Below, one piece after another: positions 17,594-25,716 of a stretch of 64,000 bases of DNA (position 1 is the stretch's first letter; the number at the start of each line of letters is the position of its first letter). The notes below the pieces were generated by a model. The model was not told the DNA's origin, ran no database searches, and saw only the letters and a list, made by a program, of their open reading frames with translations. The stretch spans positions 1,612,001 through 1,676,000 of the forward strand of contig OY764545.1 of the NCBI GenBank assembly GCA_963668495.1, written 5' to 3'. Source of the stretch: Oleispirillum sp963668495. GTDB lineage: Bacteria > Pseudomonadota > Alphaproteobacteria > Rhodospirillales > Rhodospirillaceae. Both the position numbers and the translations under genes were made by a program.

Positions 17594-17643
17594 AAATTAC
17601 CCTTAAGTTGCCCGGTGCGCAAGAAAGTGTGATGGTAATCACA
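17594..17643 (-). promoter_or_regulatory. Putative slt promoter with CRP/FNR-family site
   Basis: On the minus strand TTGCGC (17622-17617) and TAATTT (17599-17594) are 17 bp apart. Upstream, 17628-17643 reads TGTGA-N6-TCACA, the exact consensus of the CRP half-site palindrome, overlapping the stop codon of the uracil-DNA glycosylase gene. The predicted centre is about -48, not a standard CRP position, so regulation is uncertain. Confidence 0.4.
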
Positions 17644-18472
17644 TTTGGGTTGATGGCGATGTTTTCGCCAGATGCGCTTTTAGGCTCAGTAAGTCACGCC
17701 ATGCCAATGATTTTTGTCGAGGTTGGCGTAAAAGGTAGGCCGGGTGAAAAGTTGCCAAAATTGGGATGCTTAAGCCTGCATTCGGGCGTTCGAGCGTCTT
17801 CCACTGCCCCCTAAGGCGCGTGATTCCCGCATGAGAGTCCATAAGGGCATGGGCAGAGCTTCCCCCCAACAGCAAGATGGCCTTGGGTTGGACCAATTCG
17901 ATAGCGCGCAGGATAAACGGCAGGCACAGGCTGACTTCTTCCTGTGTCGGGGTTCGGTTGCCCGGTGGTCGCCAAGGGATAATATTGCTGACATAAACCG
18001 TGTCGCGGGGATGGTCGATCGAGGCCAGCATCCGGTCCAGCAGTTGTCCGGCTCTGCCGACAAAGGGAACGCCGGATCGGTCTTCATCGGCACCGGGCGC
18101 TTCGCCGATAACCATCAGGTCGGCATTCTCCGGGCCGTTGCCCAGAACGGTTTGGGTTGCCATGCGGCGCAAGGGGCAATCCGTAAAGGTGTCAATCCGC
18201 GCCTTCAGTTCAGTTAGCGAAGCAGCATCAGAGACATCCGGCGCACGTATGCCTGCTGCTGCCCGCGGTGCGGCGGGCATTGTTTGGGGGTGTGGCGCAT
18301 GCTGTGGTTCTGCACGCGGTGGGGTAGCTTGCGGTGGCGGCGGTAAGGCGACCGTGCGGTCCACCGGGGTCTCGCCAACGGCAATATCCACACCCGCAGC
18401 AACATACCAGCGCAGCACTGCTGCTGCTTCGGTTGCAGTTAGCGTATGGGAATATGTGTGCGCATCGGTCAT
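17639..18472 (-). CDS. Family 4-type uracil-DNA glycosylase, Fe-S ligands incomplete
   Basis: 277 residues from the ATG at 18472. The N-terminal 90 residues are a Pro/Ala-rich extension; the catalytic domain has GEAPGADEDRSGVPFVGRAGQLLDRML (here in pieces: GEAPGADEDRSGVPF and GRAGQLLD), RPPGNRTPT, LLLGGSSAHALM and TFHPAYLLR, the motifs of family 4 UDG. Family 4 normally binds a [4Fe-4S] cluster through four Cys. Here only two are in place (TDCPLRR and SLCLPF); the first Cys of the CxxC pair is absent and the usual KCRPP is PWRPP. It probably still excises uracil from DNA, perhaps without the cluster. Confidence 0.88.
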   Translation of the reverse strand: MTDAHTYSHTLTATEAAAVLRWYVAAGVDIAVGETPVDRTVALPPPPQATPPRAEPQHAPHPQTMPAAPRAAAGIRAPDVSDAASLTELKARIDTFTDCPLRRMATQTVLGNGPENADLMVIGEAPGADEDRSGVPFVGRAGQLLDRMLASIDHPRDTVYVSNIIPWRPPGNRTPTQEEVSLCLPFILRAIELVQPKAILLLGGSSAHALMDSHAGITRLRGQWKTLERPNAGLSIPILATFHPAYLLRQPRQKSLAWRDLLSLKAHLAKTSPSTQM

Positions 18473-18624
18473 AGGGCGCACGCTACCCTGAAAAATGCGG
18501 AAAGTCATCGCTCAGTTTGTGGCAAAGTGGAATTCCCGTGCTGATAGGGGCGGGTTGCGGTATAAAGTTGAAGGTTTTTCAGAAGTTGGGCAAAGGTTTG
18601 CTGCCTATGCAGGAATACGATCCC

Positions 18625-20262
18625 ATGCAGCGGGAAAGCATGACGTTTGATGTTGTCATTGTCGGTGGCGGTCCTGCCGGGTTGAGTGCTGCGATTCGTC
18701 TGCGCCAACTGGCGGTGCAGGAGAACGTTGAGCTGTCAGTTTGTGTGCTGGAAAAAGGGGCGGAAATCGGCGCGCATATCTTGTCTGGTGCGGTGTTCGA
18801 ACCTCGCGCCCTTGATGAACTCCTGCCGGAGTGGAAGACCGCGCATGCACCGTTGACGGTCCCAGTATCTGAAGATCGTGTGCTTTTCCTGACTGAAAAG
18901 CGTGCGTTGCCGTTGCCTTGTCCTCCCCATATGAACAATTCCTGTAACTATATTGTCTGTCTGGCAGATATCTGTCGTTGGCTTGCCGGGCAGGCTGAGG
19001 ACTTGGGCGTGGATATCTTTGCGGGGTTTGCCGCCGCCGAGGTCCTGATTGAAAACGATCGAGTTGTCGGGGTTGTGACCGGGGATATGGGGCGTTTGAA
19101 TGATGGCTCGCCCGGTCCTGCTTTTCAGCCCGGTGTTGAAGTGCGCGGGCGCACCACCCTGATTGCCGAGGGGTGCCGAGGCTCGCTGGCAAAGTTTATT
19201 ACGAGGCATTTCAACTTGGATGCCACATGTCAGCCGCAAACCCATGCCCTCGGTATTAAGGAAATCTGGGATGTTGACCCGGCCCTGCATACGGAAGGGT
19301 TGGTGATGCATACCATCGGCTGGCCCCTGACGGGCAAGGCTTATGGTGGCGGATTTGTTTACCACGGAGGCAAGGGGCAAGTTGCCCTTGGGCTTGTCAC
19401 CGGACTGGACTATGCCAACCCGCATCTGTCTCCCTTTGATGAAATGCAGTGCTTCAAAACGCATCCTGCAATCGCAGCCATGTTGCGCGGAGGCAAGCGC
19501 GTAGCCTATGGCGCACGGTGTTTGACGGAAGGTGGATATCAGTCCGTACCGGATTTGACTTTTCCGGGAGGCGCATTGCTGGGGGAAAGTGCCGGGTTGG
19601 TGAATGTGCCGAAAATCAAGGGCAGCCATTTGGCAATGAAAAGCGGTATGTTGGCGGCGGACGCCACGTTTCAGGCTTTGCAGGCAGCGGATGCAGATGC
19701 CATGGGTGTGCGTCCCCGGCGTTTTCATGTCATGATGCGGGACTCTTGGGTGCATGATGAATTGTATGTCGTGCGCAATGTTAGACCCATGTTCAGGTAT
19801 GGCGTGCTGGCAGGTATGGCGCATGCGGCGTTGCAGGCTTATGTCCTGAAAGGGCGCGAGCCATGGACGCTTGGCTTCACCCCGGATCACCAGACCCTGC
19901 GCCCGGTGGGGCAGGTCAAGGCGATCAAATACAAGAAACCCGATGGTGTGTTAACTTTCGATAAGCCTTCTTCGGTGTATCTTGCCAATATTAGTCACGA
20001 CGATGCGCAGCCCGTTCATTTGCGGCTGGATAATCAGGAGATACCCGTTGCCCACAATTTACCGATCCATGATGCGCCGGAAGAAAAATACTGCCCAGCC
20101 GGGGTTTATGAATACCTCGACCGAACCGGGCGGGATGCGCGATTGGTTATCAATGCGGGAAATTGTGTGCACTGTAAGGCGTGTGACATCAAAGATCCCC
20201 TACAAAATATTCAATGGACAGTCCCGGAAGGTGGCAGTGGGCCCAATTATCCCAATATGTGA
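18625..20262 (+). CDS. Electron transfer flavoprotein-ubiquinone oxidoreductase
   Basis: 545 residues. Start at the ATG at 18625 (MQRESMTFD, with AGGA upstream), which matches the usual N-terminus; an ATG at 18607 is also possible. FAD-binding VVIVGGGPAGLSAA near residue 10, a membrane-associated ubiquinone-binding region, and at the C-terminus a ferredoxin-like [4Fe-4S] domain with CPAGVYEY and CVHCKACDIKDP. Passes electrons from ETF (fatty acid and amino acid dehydrogenases) to the quinone pool at the inner membrane. Followed 31 bp later by the TPR lipoprotein gene. Confidence 0.96.
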   Translation: MQRESMTFDVVIVGGGPAGLSAAIRLRQLAVQENVELSVCVLEKGAEIGAHILSGAVFEPRALDELLPEWKTAHAPLTVPVSEDRVLFLTEKRALPLPCPPHMNNSCNYIVCLADICRWLAGQAEDLGVDIFAGFAAAEVLIENDRVVGVVTGDMGRLNDGSPGPAFQPGVEVRGRTTLIAEGCRGSLAKFITRHFNLDATCQPQTHALGIKEIWDVDPALHTEGLVMHTIGWPLTGKAYGGGFVYHGGKGQVALGLVTGLDYANPHLSPFDEMQCFKTHPAIAAMLRGGKRVAYGARCLTEGGYQSVPDLTFPGGALLGESAGLVNVPKIKGSHLAMKSGMLAADATFQALQAADADAMGVRPRRFHVMMRDSWVHDELYVVRNVRPMFRYGVLAGMAHAALQAYVLKGREPWTLGFTPDHQTLRPVGQVKAIKYKKPDGVLTFDKPSSVYLANISHDDAQPVHLRLDNQEIPVAHNLPIHDAPEEKYCPAGVYEYLDRTGRDARLVINAGNCVHCKACDIKDPLQNIQWTVPEGGSGPNYPNM

Positions 20263-20293
20263 ACGCGCTCTGCAATATGCGTCAATACGCCCG

Positions 20294-22030
20294 ATGATGC
20301 CCGCGGCAATGCGGCGATGCGGGATGGCAACATTTCTGATTTTGGCGGCGGCAGGGTGTTCTGCGACGGACAGCGACGCGCAGGATGTGCCGGAAAAACC
20401 TGCCGTGAAGGCAGATTGGCAAAAGCCGGATTTGGATGATCGTTACGGGGCATATTTGGCAGCGCAATCTGCCCGAGCCCATGGCGATATTACCAGCAGT
20501 GCGGACAATTACCTGAAAGTGCATCAGGCTGATCCGACCGATACCAACATTATGGGATTGGCCTTACTTTATACTGCTGCTGATGGTCGCATGGATTTGG
20601 CCCGAGATTTGGCGAACCAATTATCTGCCGTTAAGCCGGGTAATATGCTGGCTGGTTATGTGAAAATGGTGGCAGCAGCACAAGCCGGTGACTGGGGAGC
20701 AGCAAAGGCCGCAATCGCCAATCTTGATGATAACGGTATCAACAGTCTGTTTTTGCCGTTGGCAAATGGTTGGATTGCCCTCGGTCAGGGGGATCTGCCT
20801 GCCGTCGAACGTGCGCTCGAGCCTTTATCTGACAATCAGGCATTCCTCCCCGTTTACAATTTCCACTCTGCACTGATTTATGACCGGGCGGGATTGGATC
20901 GTAAGGCAGAGCAAGCCTATGAAAAAACGCTGGCTGGCGGTGGCGGGCGTTCCATCCACGCCGTACAGGCAGCGGGGCGATTCTTTAATCGTATCGGTAA
21001 GCCAGAGCGAACCGCACAATTGATGCTGGACTATGCGCAAACCAGCGGAGATAGCCCGATCAGCGAGGCCCTGCGTAAGCGTTTGTTGGTAGATGCGGAT
21101 GCGAAGCCGGTTGTGGTGGATGCGGTGCACGGTCTGGGCGAAGCCTTGTTCAGCGTGTCCACATCCCTGTCTAATGCCCAGATTTGGGAATTGAGCCTTG
21201 CCTTGACCCAGTTGTCGTTGCAGGCGTCGCCGGATCTGGATTTGGCCTTGGTTCTGATCGGCGACCTGTTTGAAGAGCAAAATAATTTTGAACGGGCCAA
21301 TCAGGCTTATGCAGGCATCGGCAAGGACTCGCCGTTAAGCTATTCCGTGCGTTTGCGCGTTGCCAAGAATCTTGAACGGATTGAAGAACCGAATCAGGCA
21401 GTTCTTGCGCTGAAAGCCTTGGCGAATGAATTCCCGGACCGGCCCGAGCCAGCGATTGAGCTTGGCAATCTGTATCGCGCCTTGGAAGACTATGGCAATG
21501 CGGTAACGGCGTATGACGAGGCATTCTCCCGGCTAAAAGAAGAAAGCGATCGTCATTGGGTTCTGTACTATACGCGCGGGGTGTCTTTGGAACGGTCAAA
21601 GCAGTGGAGCAGGGCTGAAAAAGACTTTTTGAAGGCGTTGGAATTGCGTCCAGACCAGCCGGTTGTTTTGAATTACCTTGGGTATTCATGGCTTGACCGT
21701 GGTGAGCACATGGATCGGGCACAAAAAATGATCGAAAAGGCCGTCGAGGCTCGACCCAATGATGGTTACATCGTGGATAGTCTCGGCTGGGCGTATTATC
21801 TGCGCGGCATGTTTGCTGCGGCGGTGGAGCAGTTGGAGCAGGCCGTGGTTTTGGTCAGCGATGATCCGACGATTAATGATCATCTTGGTGATGCGTATTG
21901 GCGGGTTGGGCGTAGGCTGGAGGCTCATTACCAGTGGCAACGCGCGCTTGATCTTTCCACGGATGATGGTCAGGCTGAGGCAATCCGCAAGAAAATTGAG
22001 GACGGTTTGCCACCGTTCCACAGCCAATAG
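20294..22030 (+). CDS. TPR-repeat lipoprotein
   Basis: 578 residues from the ATG pair at 20294/20297. The N-terminus has a basic start, a hydrophobic stretch and the lipobox LAAAGC, so the mature protein is a lipoprotein. The rest is tetratricopeptide repeats, clearest in the C-terminal half (for example DRHWVLYYTRGVSLERSKQW, PDQPVVLNYLGYSWLDRG and NDGYIVDSLGWAYYLRGM), forming a helical scaffold for protein contacts. Homologues are often found upstream of ispE in this group. Likely in an envelope complex; partner unknown. The in-frame extension upstream of 20294 overlaps the previous gene and is not used. Confidence 0.85.
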   Translation: MMPAAMRRCGMATFLILAAAGCSATDSDAQDVPEKPAVKADWQKPDLDDRYGAYLAAQSARAHGDITSSADNYLKVHQADPTDTNIMGLALLYTAADGRMDLARDLANQLSAVKPGNMLAGYVKMVAAAQAGDWGAAKAAIANLDDNGINSLFLPLANGWIALGQGDLPAVERALEPLSDNQAFLPVYNFHSALIYDRAGLDRKAEQAYEKTLAGGGGRSIHAVQAAGRFFNRIGKPERTAQLMLDYAQTSGDSPISEALRKRLLVDADAKPVVVDAVHGLGEALFSVSTSLSNAQIWELSLALTQLSLQASPDLDLALVLIGDLFEEQNNFERANQAYAGIGKDSPLSYSVRLRVAKNLERIEEPNQAVLALKALANEFPDRPEPAIELGNLYRALEDYGNAVTAYDEAFSRLKEESDRHWVLYYTRGVSLERSKQWSRAEKDFLKALELRPDQPVVLNYLGYSWLDRGEHMDRAQKMIEKAVEARPNDGYIVDSLGWAYYLRGMFAAAVEQLEQAVVLVSDDPTINDHLGDAYWRVGRRLEAHYQWQRALDLSTDDGQAEAIRKKIEDGLPPFHSQ

Positions 22031-22041
22031 GGGGGCTGTAT

Positions 22042-22998
22042 ATGGCTGAGTTTTTACAGTCACAAGACTCCTTGGTTTTGCAGGGTGGGCACCGTGCCTT
22101 TGAGGTGCTTGCGCCTGCCAAATTGAATTTTTATTTGCATATTCTGGGGCGACGGCTGAACGGGTATCACGACCTGTCAAGTTTGGTTGGGTTCGCCAGT
22201 GTCGGCGATACCGTGCACATTGCAGAGGCCGAGGCTTTTTCTTTCCGAGTCACCGGGCCGATGGCGGCGCCGGAACTTGACGGGGTTGATAACCTGTGTG
22301 TGCGGGCTGCCTTGGATTTGGCAGCGATTCTTGATCGTGCGCCAAACATTGCGATCACTCTGGTCAAGCGACTGCCCATTGCGTCGGGTGTTGGTGGTGG
22401 GTCTGCGGATGCCGCAGCGGTGCTGAGAATATTGGAAAAGATGTGGGCGATTGATCCGGCACAGGTTGACTTGCCTGCGTTGGCTTTATCGCTTGGTGCT
22501 GATGTTCCGGTCTGTCTGGCAGGGGTTCCTGCGGAAATGTATGGCATTGGTGAAGATATCCGACCCGTTGAGGCGTTTCCGCCGACTGCGGTGGTGCTTG
22601 TAAATCCTGGTGTTGCCGTGTCGACTGCAGCAGTGTTTAAAGATTGGCAGGGTCCGGGGCCAGATGTGCCGCCGTGGGCCGCCGTGTCGAGTGCTGCAAC
22701 CTTTGCCGCGAACTTGATGAAGCGTCGCAATGAGTTGACTGCCGTTGCCAAGCAACAGGCGCCTGAGGTGGCAAAGGTGCTGGCAGCCCTGACCGCCCGC
22801 CCGGATTGTTTGCTGGCCCGTATGTCTGGTTCCGGGGCAACTTGTTTCGGTTTGTTTGAAAGTGTTGCTGTTGCCCGTGCTGCAGCGGATGTTTTGGCGA
22901 TGACGCATCCTGATTGGTGGGTGCGATCCGGCGAAATTCTGAGCCAACCGCCCGTGGTGCAAGTTGCGAACGTTCAGGGGCCGTCAGATGCTATCTAG
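22042..22998 (+). CDS. ispE: 4-diphosphocytidyl-2-C-methyl-D-erythritol kinase
   Basis: 318 residues, GHMP kinase fold. APAKLNFYLHILGRRLNGYHDL is the N-terminal substrate-binding motif (APAKLN near residue 28); the ATP-binding loop is LPIASGVGGGSADAAA; the C-terminal motif is MSGSGATCFGLF. Catalyses the ATP-dependent step of the non-mevalonate isoprenoid pathway in the cytoplasm. Eleven bp after the TPR gene, probably co-transcribed. Confidence 0.96.
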   Translation: MAEFLQSQDSLVLQGGHRAFEVLAPAKLNFYLHILGRRLNGYHDLSSLVGFASVGDTVHIAEAEAFSFRVTGPMAAPELDGVDNLCVRAALDLAAILDRAPNIAITLVKRLPIASGVGGGSADAAAVLRILEKMWAIDPAQVDLPALALSLGADVPVCLAGVPAEMYGIGEDIRPVEAFPPTAVVLVNPGVAVSTAAVFKDWQGPGPDVPPWAAVSSAATFAANLMKRRNELTAVAKQQAPEVAKVLAALTARPDCLLARMSGSGATCFGLFESVAVARAAADVLAMTHPDWWVRSGEILSQPPVVQVANVQGPSDAI

Positions 22999-23127
22999 AG
23001 TATTCATTTCGACAAAAACGAAAAAATGCATTTTTCTGTAACGAAGCTCTTGCCAAGCGCATTCGTCTGACGTAAAAGAAGCCTCCTTCGCGGGGAACAC
23101 GGTTTCAACCTTGATTTCCTGCAGTGT

Positions 23128-23202
23128 TGGGGCGTAGCCAAGCGGTAAGGCAGCGGTTTTTGGTACCGCCATGCGGAGGTTCGAATCCTCCCGCCCCAGC
23201 CA
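23128..23202 (+). tRNA. tRNA-Gln (anticodon TTG)
   Basis: 75 nt including an encoded CCA. Acceptor stem TGGGGCG / CGCCCCA, anticodon stem GCGGT / ACCGC with loop TTTTGGT giving anticodon TTG, T arm GGAGG-TTCGAAT-CCTCC. Reads CAA/CAG. Its terminator begins at the final A. Confidence 0.97.
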
Positions 23203-23245
23203 ACACACAAAAAGGCCATCCAGCAGGATGGCCTTTTTGTGTGTT
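23202..23245 (+). terminator. Very strong terminator of tRNA-Gln
   Basis: A perfect 20-bp stem (23202-23221 with 23226-23245) closed by the tetraloop AGCA; the T5 tract lies inside the right arm. The left arm starts at the last base of the tRNA CCA end. Confidence 0.85.
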
Positions 23246-23399
23246 AAGGGTGTGGTGTCCCGTTTGGGCTTTTTTTGACCTTTCGGGGAAATGTTCGAAA
23301 ATGACAACCGTTGACGATATGGCGTCAAAGGGGTAGAAGCCCTTCAGATGCATCACGCATGCGTGTGCAAACTTAAAAATTTGGAGCTTACAGGCTCTG

Positions 23400-23431
23400 A
23401 CCGGTCGCAGCCTACCCGGTAAAAACAAGGA
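23400..23431 (+). promoter_or_regulatory. preQ1-I type riboswitch overlapping the queC ribosome-binding site
   Basis: Stem ACCGG (23400-23404) / CCGGT (23416-23420) encloses TCGCAGCCTAC, followed by the A-rich tail AAAAACAAGGA. This copies the small preQ1-I aptamer of the Thermoanaerobacter tengcongensis type (stem, TCGCAG loop, A-rich tail ending in CAAGG that pairs back to the loop). The 3' AAGGA is also the Shine-Dalgarno of queC, 7 bp from its ATG, so preQ1 binding would hide it and stop translation of the preQ1 synthesis genes downstream. Confidence 0.85.
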
Positions 23432-23438
23432 TACAAAA

Positions 23439-24152
23439 ATGAAAACACTTGTCGTGTGTTCCGGCGGTTTGGATTCCGTCACCCTTGCGCATATGGTTGC
23501 CGCAGAGGGGGCTCTGTCGCGGCTTGTTTCCTTTGATTATGGGCAACGCCATACCAAGGAACTTGATTATGCGGCGCGCGCTGCCCGCAGATTGGCAGTG
23601 CCGCACCAGATTATCGACCTGCGCGGTGTTGGCGCGGCGTTGACTGGCTCGGCTCTAACCGATGATATTGACGTGCCGGATGGACATTATGCCGAAGATA
23701 CAATGAAGATCACGGTTGTGCCCAATCGCAATGCGATCATGTTGGCGATTGCGTTCGGCGTTGCTGCGGCAAATGGTGATACTACGGTGGCAACGGCTGT
23801 CCACGGTGGGGATCATTTTATTTATCCCGATTGCCGTCCGGCATTTACTCAGGCATTTGAAGACATGCAGCGTGCTGCTTTGGATGGCTATGCGGATGTT
23901 CGCTTGTCTACGCCCTTTGTCTCAGTCAGTAAGGCGGAAATTGTCCGTATCGGTCATGCCCATGGCACGCCGTTTGCGGATACTTGGTCTTGTTACAAGG
24001 GTGGAGATGCGCATTGTGGACGTTGCGGCACATGTGTAGAGCGTCGCGAAGCCTTTGCCGTGGCCGGTGTTGATGATCCGACGGAGTATCTGGACCCTGA
24101 ATATTGGCAAGCGGCTGTTGCTGCGGCCAAAACACGCGGGGAGGGGCTGTGA
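23439..24152 (+). CDS. queC: 7-cyano-7-deazaguanine synthase
   Basis: 237 residues. PP-loop SGGLDSVTLAH near residue 9, FDYGQRHTKEL, and the C-terminal zinc site in SCYKGGDAHCGRCGTCVERR (four Cys). Converts 7-carboxy-7-deazaguanine to preQ0 with ATP and ammonia. First gene of the queC-queD-queE-queF operon, directly under the preQ1-I riboswitch. Confidence 0.97.
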   Translation: MKTLVVCSGGLDSVTLAHMVAAEGALSRLVSFDYGQRHTKELDYAARAARRLAVPHQIIDLRGVGAALTGSALTDDIDVPDGHYAEDTMKITVVPNRNAIMLAIAFGVAAANGDTTVATAVHGGDHFIYPDCRPAFTQAFEDMQRAALDGYADVRLSTPFVSVSKAEIVRIGHAHGTPFADTWSCYKGGDAHCGRCGTCVERREAFAVAGVDDPTEYLDPEYWQAAVAAAKTRGEGL

Positions 24153-24153
24153 T

Positions 24154-24513
24154 ATGTTTCGTGTCAGTAAGGAATTTCATTTTTCAGCCTCCCACGCATT
24201 GCAGCATTTGCCGTCGGAGCATCCGTGTTCTCGCTTGCATGGTCATAATTACGTGGTTGAGATCGAACTTGCCGCAGCACAGTTGAACGCCAATGGGTTT
24301 GTTCGGGACTACCATGATCTGGCGCCATTAAAAGCGTACATTGATGATGTATTTGACCATCGACACTTGAATGATGTGTTGGACGGGTATCCAACGGCAG
24401 AGAACATGGCAAAGCACTTTTACGATTGGAGCATTGCCCGCTGGCCGGAAACGGTTGCCGTGCGGGTGTCTGAAACGCCTAAGACTTGGGCTGAGTATCG
24501 TCCATGCCGCTAA
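24154..24513 (+). CDS. queD: 6-carboxy-5,6,7,8-tetrahydropterin synthase
   Basis: 119 residues from the ATG at 24154, 1 bp after queC and preceded by GGGGAGGGG. Zinc ligands His14 (SASHAL), His29 and His31 (LHGHNY); catalytic Cys25 in PCSRLHGH; the second catalytic His is in FDHRHLND. Converts dihydroneopterin triphosphate to 6-carboxytetrahydropterin. Its end overlaps queE by 10 bp. Confidence 0.96.
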   Translation: MFRVSKEFHFSASHALQHLPSEHPCSRLHGHNYVVEIELAAAQLNANGFVRDYHDLAPLKAYIDDVFDHRHLNDVLDGYPTAENMAKHFYDWSIARWPETVAVRVSETPKTWAEYRPCR

Positions 24514-25211
24514 GAATATCTGAAATTTTTGGCCCGACGGTTCAAGGGGAAGGTATCCTGATCGGCGAGCCGACAGTTTTCGTGCGGGCAGGGGGCTGTG
24601 ACTACCGCTGTATTTGGTGTGATTCGCGCTATGCCGTTGACACATCCCATCGAAAAGACTGGCAACGTATGACGCATCATGAGGTCTGGGCAAAGATTCA
24701 GGCTTTATCCAATGCAACACCGTTGACGGTGTCACTGAGTGGTGGGAACCCCGCGTTACAAGACTTTGGTCCCTTGATTGATTTGGGGCTTGCGCATGGT
24801 TACACATTTGCATGTGAAACCCAAGGCTCCGTGCCGCAGTCTTGGTTTGGTAAGCTGAAGACCTTGATCCTGTCGCCCAAGCCACCATCCAGCGGACGGG
24901 AACCGGATTGGGCCAGACTTGATGCTTGCCTTGTTGTTGGACACGATGCCCAGCAAATTGCTTTGAAAATCGTGGTGTTTGATGATGCGGATTATGGGTT
25001 TGCCAAGTCTGTTGCCAAACGATATCCGGATTTGCCTATGTATTTGCAACCGGGCAATCCAGACTTTGCAGCATCTCATGATGTTTCGGCGGACGACGTG
25101 GCGCGTCGCTTGACTTGGTTGGTGGATAAGACATTGGCAGACGCATGGTTTACACCGCGCATATTGCCGCAATTACATGTGATGATGTGGGGGAACCGCC
25201 GCGGTGTTTAA
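24504..25211 (+). CDS. queE: 7-carboxy-7-deazaguanine synthase (radical SAM)
   Basis: 235 residues. Cluster-binding motif C-x3-C-x2-C in GGCDYRCIWCDSRYAV near residue 30; N-terminal EIFGPTVQGEGILIGEPTVFVR is the QueE signature (GPTVQGEG) and SLSGGNPALQD follows. Radical SAM ring contraction of 6-carboxytetrahydropterin to CDG. Longer than the minimal E. coli type because of the segment after residue 130. Confidence 0.95.
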   Translation: MPLRISEIFGPTVQGEGILIGEPTVFVRAGGCDYRCIWCDSRYAVDTSHRKDWQRMTHHEVWAKIQALSNATPLTVSLSGGNPALQDFGPLIDLGLAHGYTFACETQGSVPQSWFGKLKTLILSPKPPSSGREPDWARLDACLVVGHDAQQIALKIVVFDDADYGFAKSVAKRYPDLPMYLQPGNPDFAASHDVSADDVARRLTWLVDKTLADAWFTPRILPQLHVMMWGNRRGV

Positions 25212-25232
25212 TCCGGTACTAAGGAGTTACCT

Positions 25233-25697
25233 ATGACAGAGACAATTTACAGCAACCTGAAACAACTGGGTGGCGCGACCGTGATGCCGGAATCGCCGGA
25301 AGCTGCGGTGCTGGAACGGGTGCAAAATCCGCAGGCGGATGTGCAATATAATGTGCGTTTCACTGCGCCGGAGTTTACCTCCCTGTGTCCCATGACCGGG
25401 CAACCTGATTTTGCGCATTTGGTGATTGATTATGTGCCGGGGCAGTGGTTGGTGGAAAGCAAGTCATTGAAGTTGTTCTTGGGGGCATTCCGTAATCATG
25501 GCGCATTCCATGAGGATTGCACCATTTCCATCGCGCGGCGTTTGGTCGATTTTTTGCAGCCGCAATGGCTGCGCATCGGTGGTTATTGGTATCCACGTGG
25601 TGGCATACCCATTGATGTGTTCTGGCAGACCGGAGCGATGCCACAGGGTGTCTGGGTTCCAGACCAAGGGGTGCCGCCGTATCGCGGTCGTGGGTGA
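25233..25697 (+). CDS. queF: NADPH-dependent preQ0 reductase (short type)
   Basis: 154 residues, the unimodular QueF length. Catalytic Cys in FTSLCPMTGQPDFA near residue 55, substrate-binding ESKSLKLF near 79 and the distal FHEDC. Reduces the nitrile of preQ0 to the amine of preQ1, the riboswitch ligand. Preceded by AAGGAG 21 bp after queE. Last gene of the operon. Confidence 0.96.
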   Translation: MTETIYSNLKQLGGATVMPESPEAAVLERVQNPQADVQYNVRFTAPEFTSLCPMTGQPDFAHLVIDYVPGQWLVESKSLKLFLGAFRNHGAFHEDCTISIARRLVDFLQPQWLRIGGYWYPRGGIPIDVFWQTGAMPQGVWVPDQGVPPYRGRG

Positions 25698-25716
25698 AGC
25701 TGTAGTGCCGATTGGC

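Noticed and set aside
18736..19890. 384-codon open frame antisense to the ETF-ubiquinone oxidoreductase gene
   Set aside because: The plus-strand frame has all family motifs; the antisense product is low in hydrophobic cores and rich in His, Gln and Arg.
19982..20293. 104-codon N-terminal extension of the TPR protein
   Set aside because: It overlaps the end of the previous gene out of frame, while a lipoprotein signal begins at 20294.
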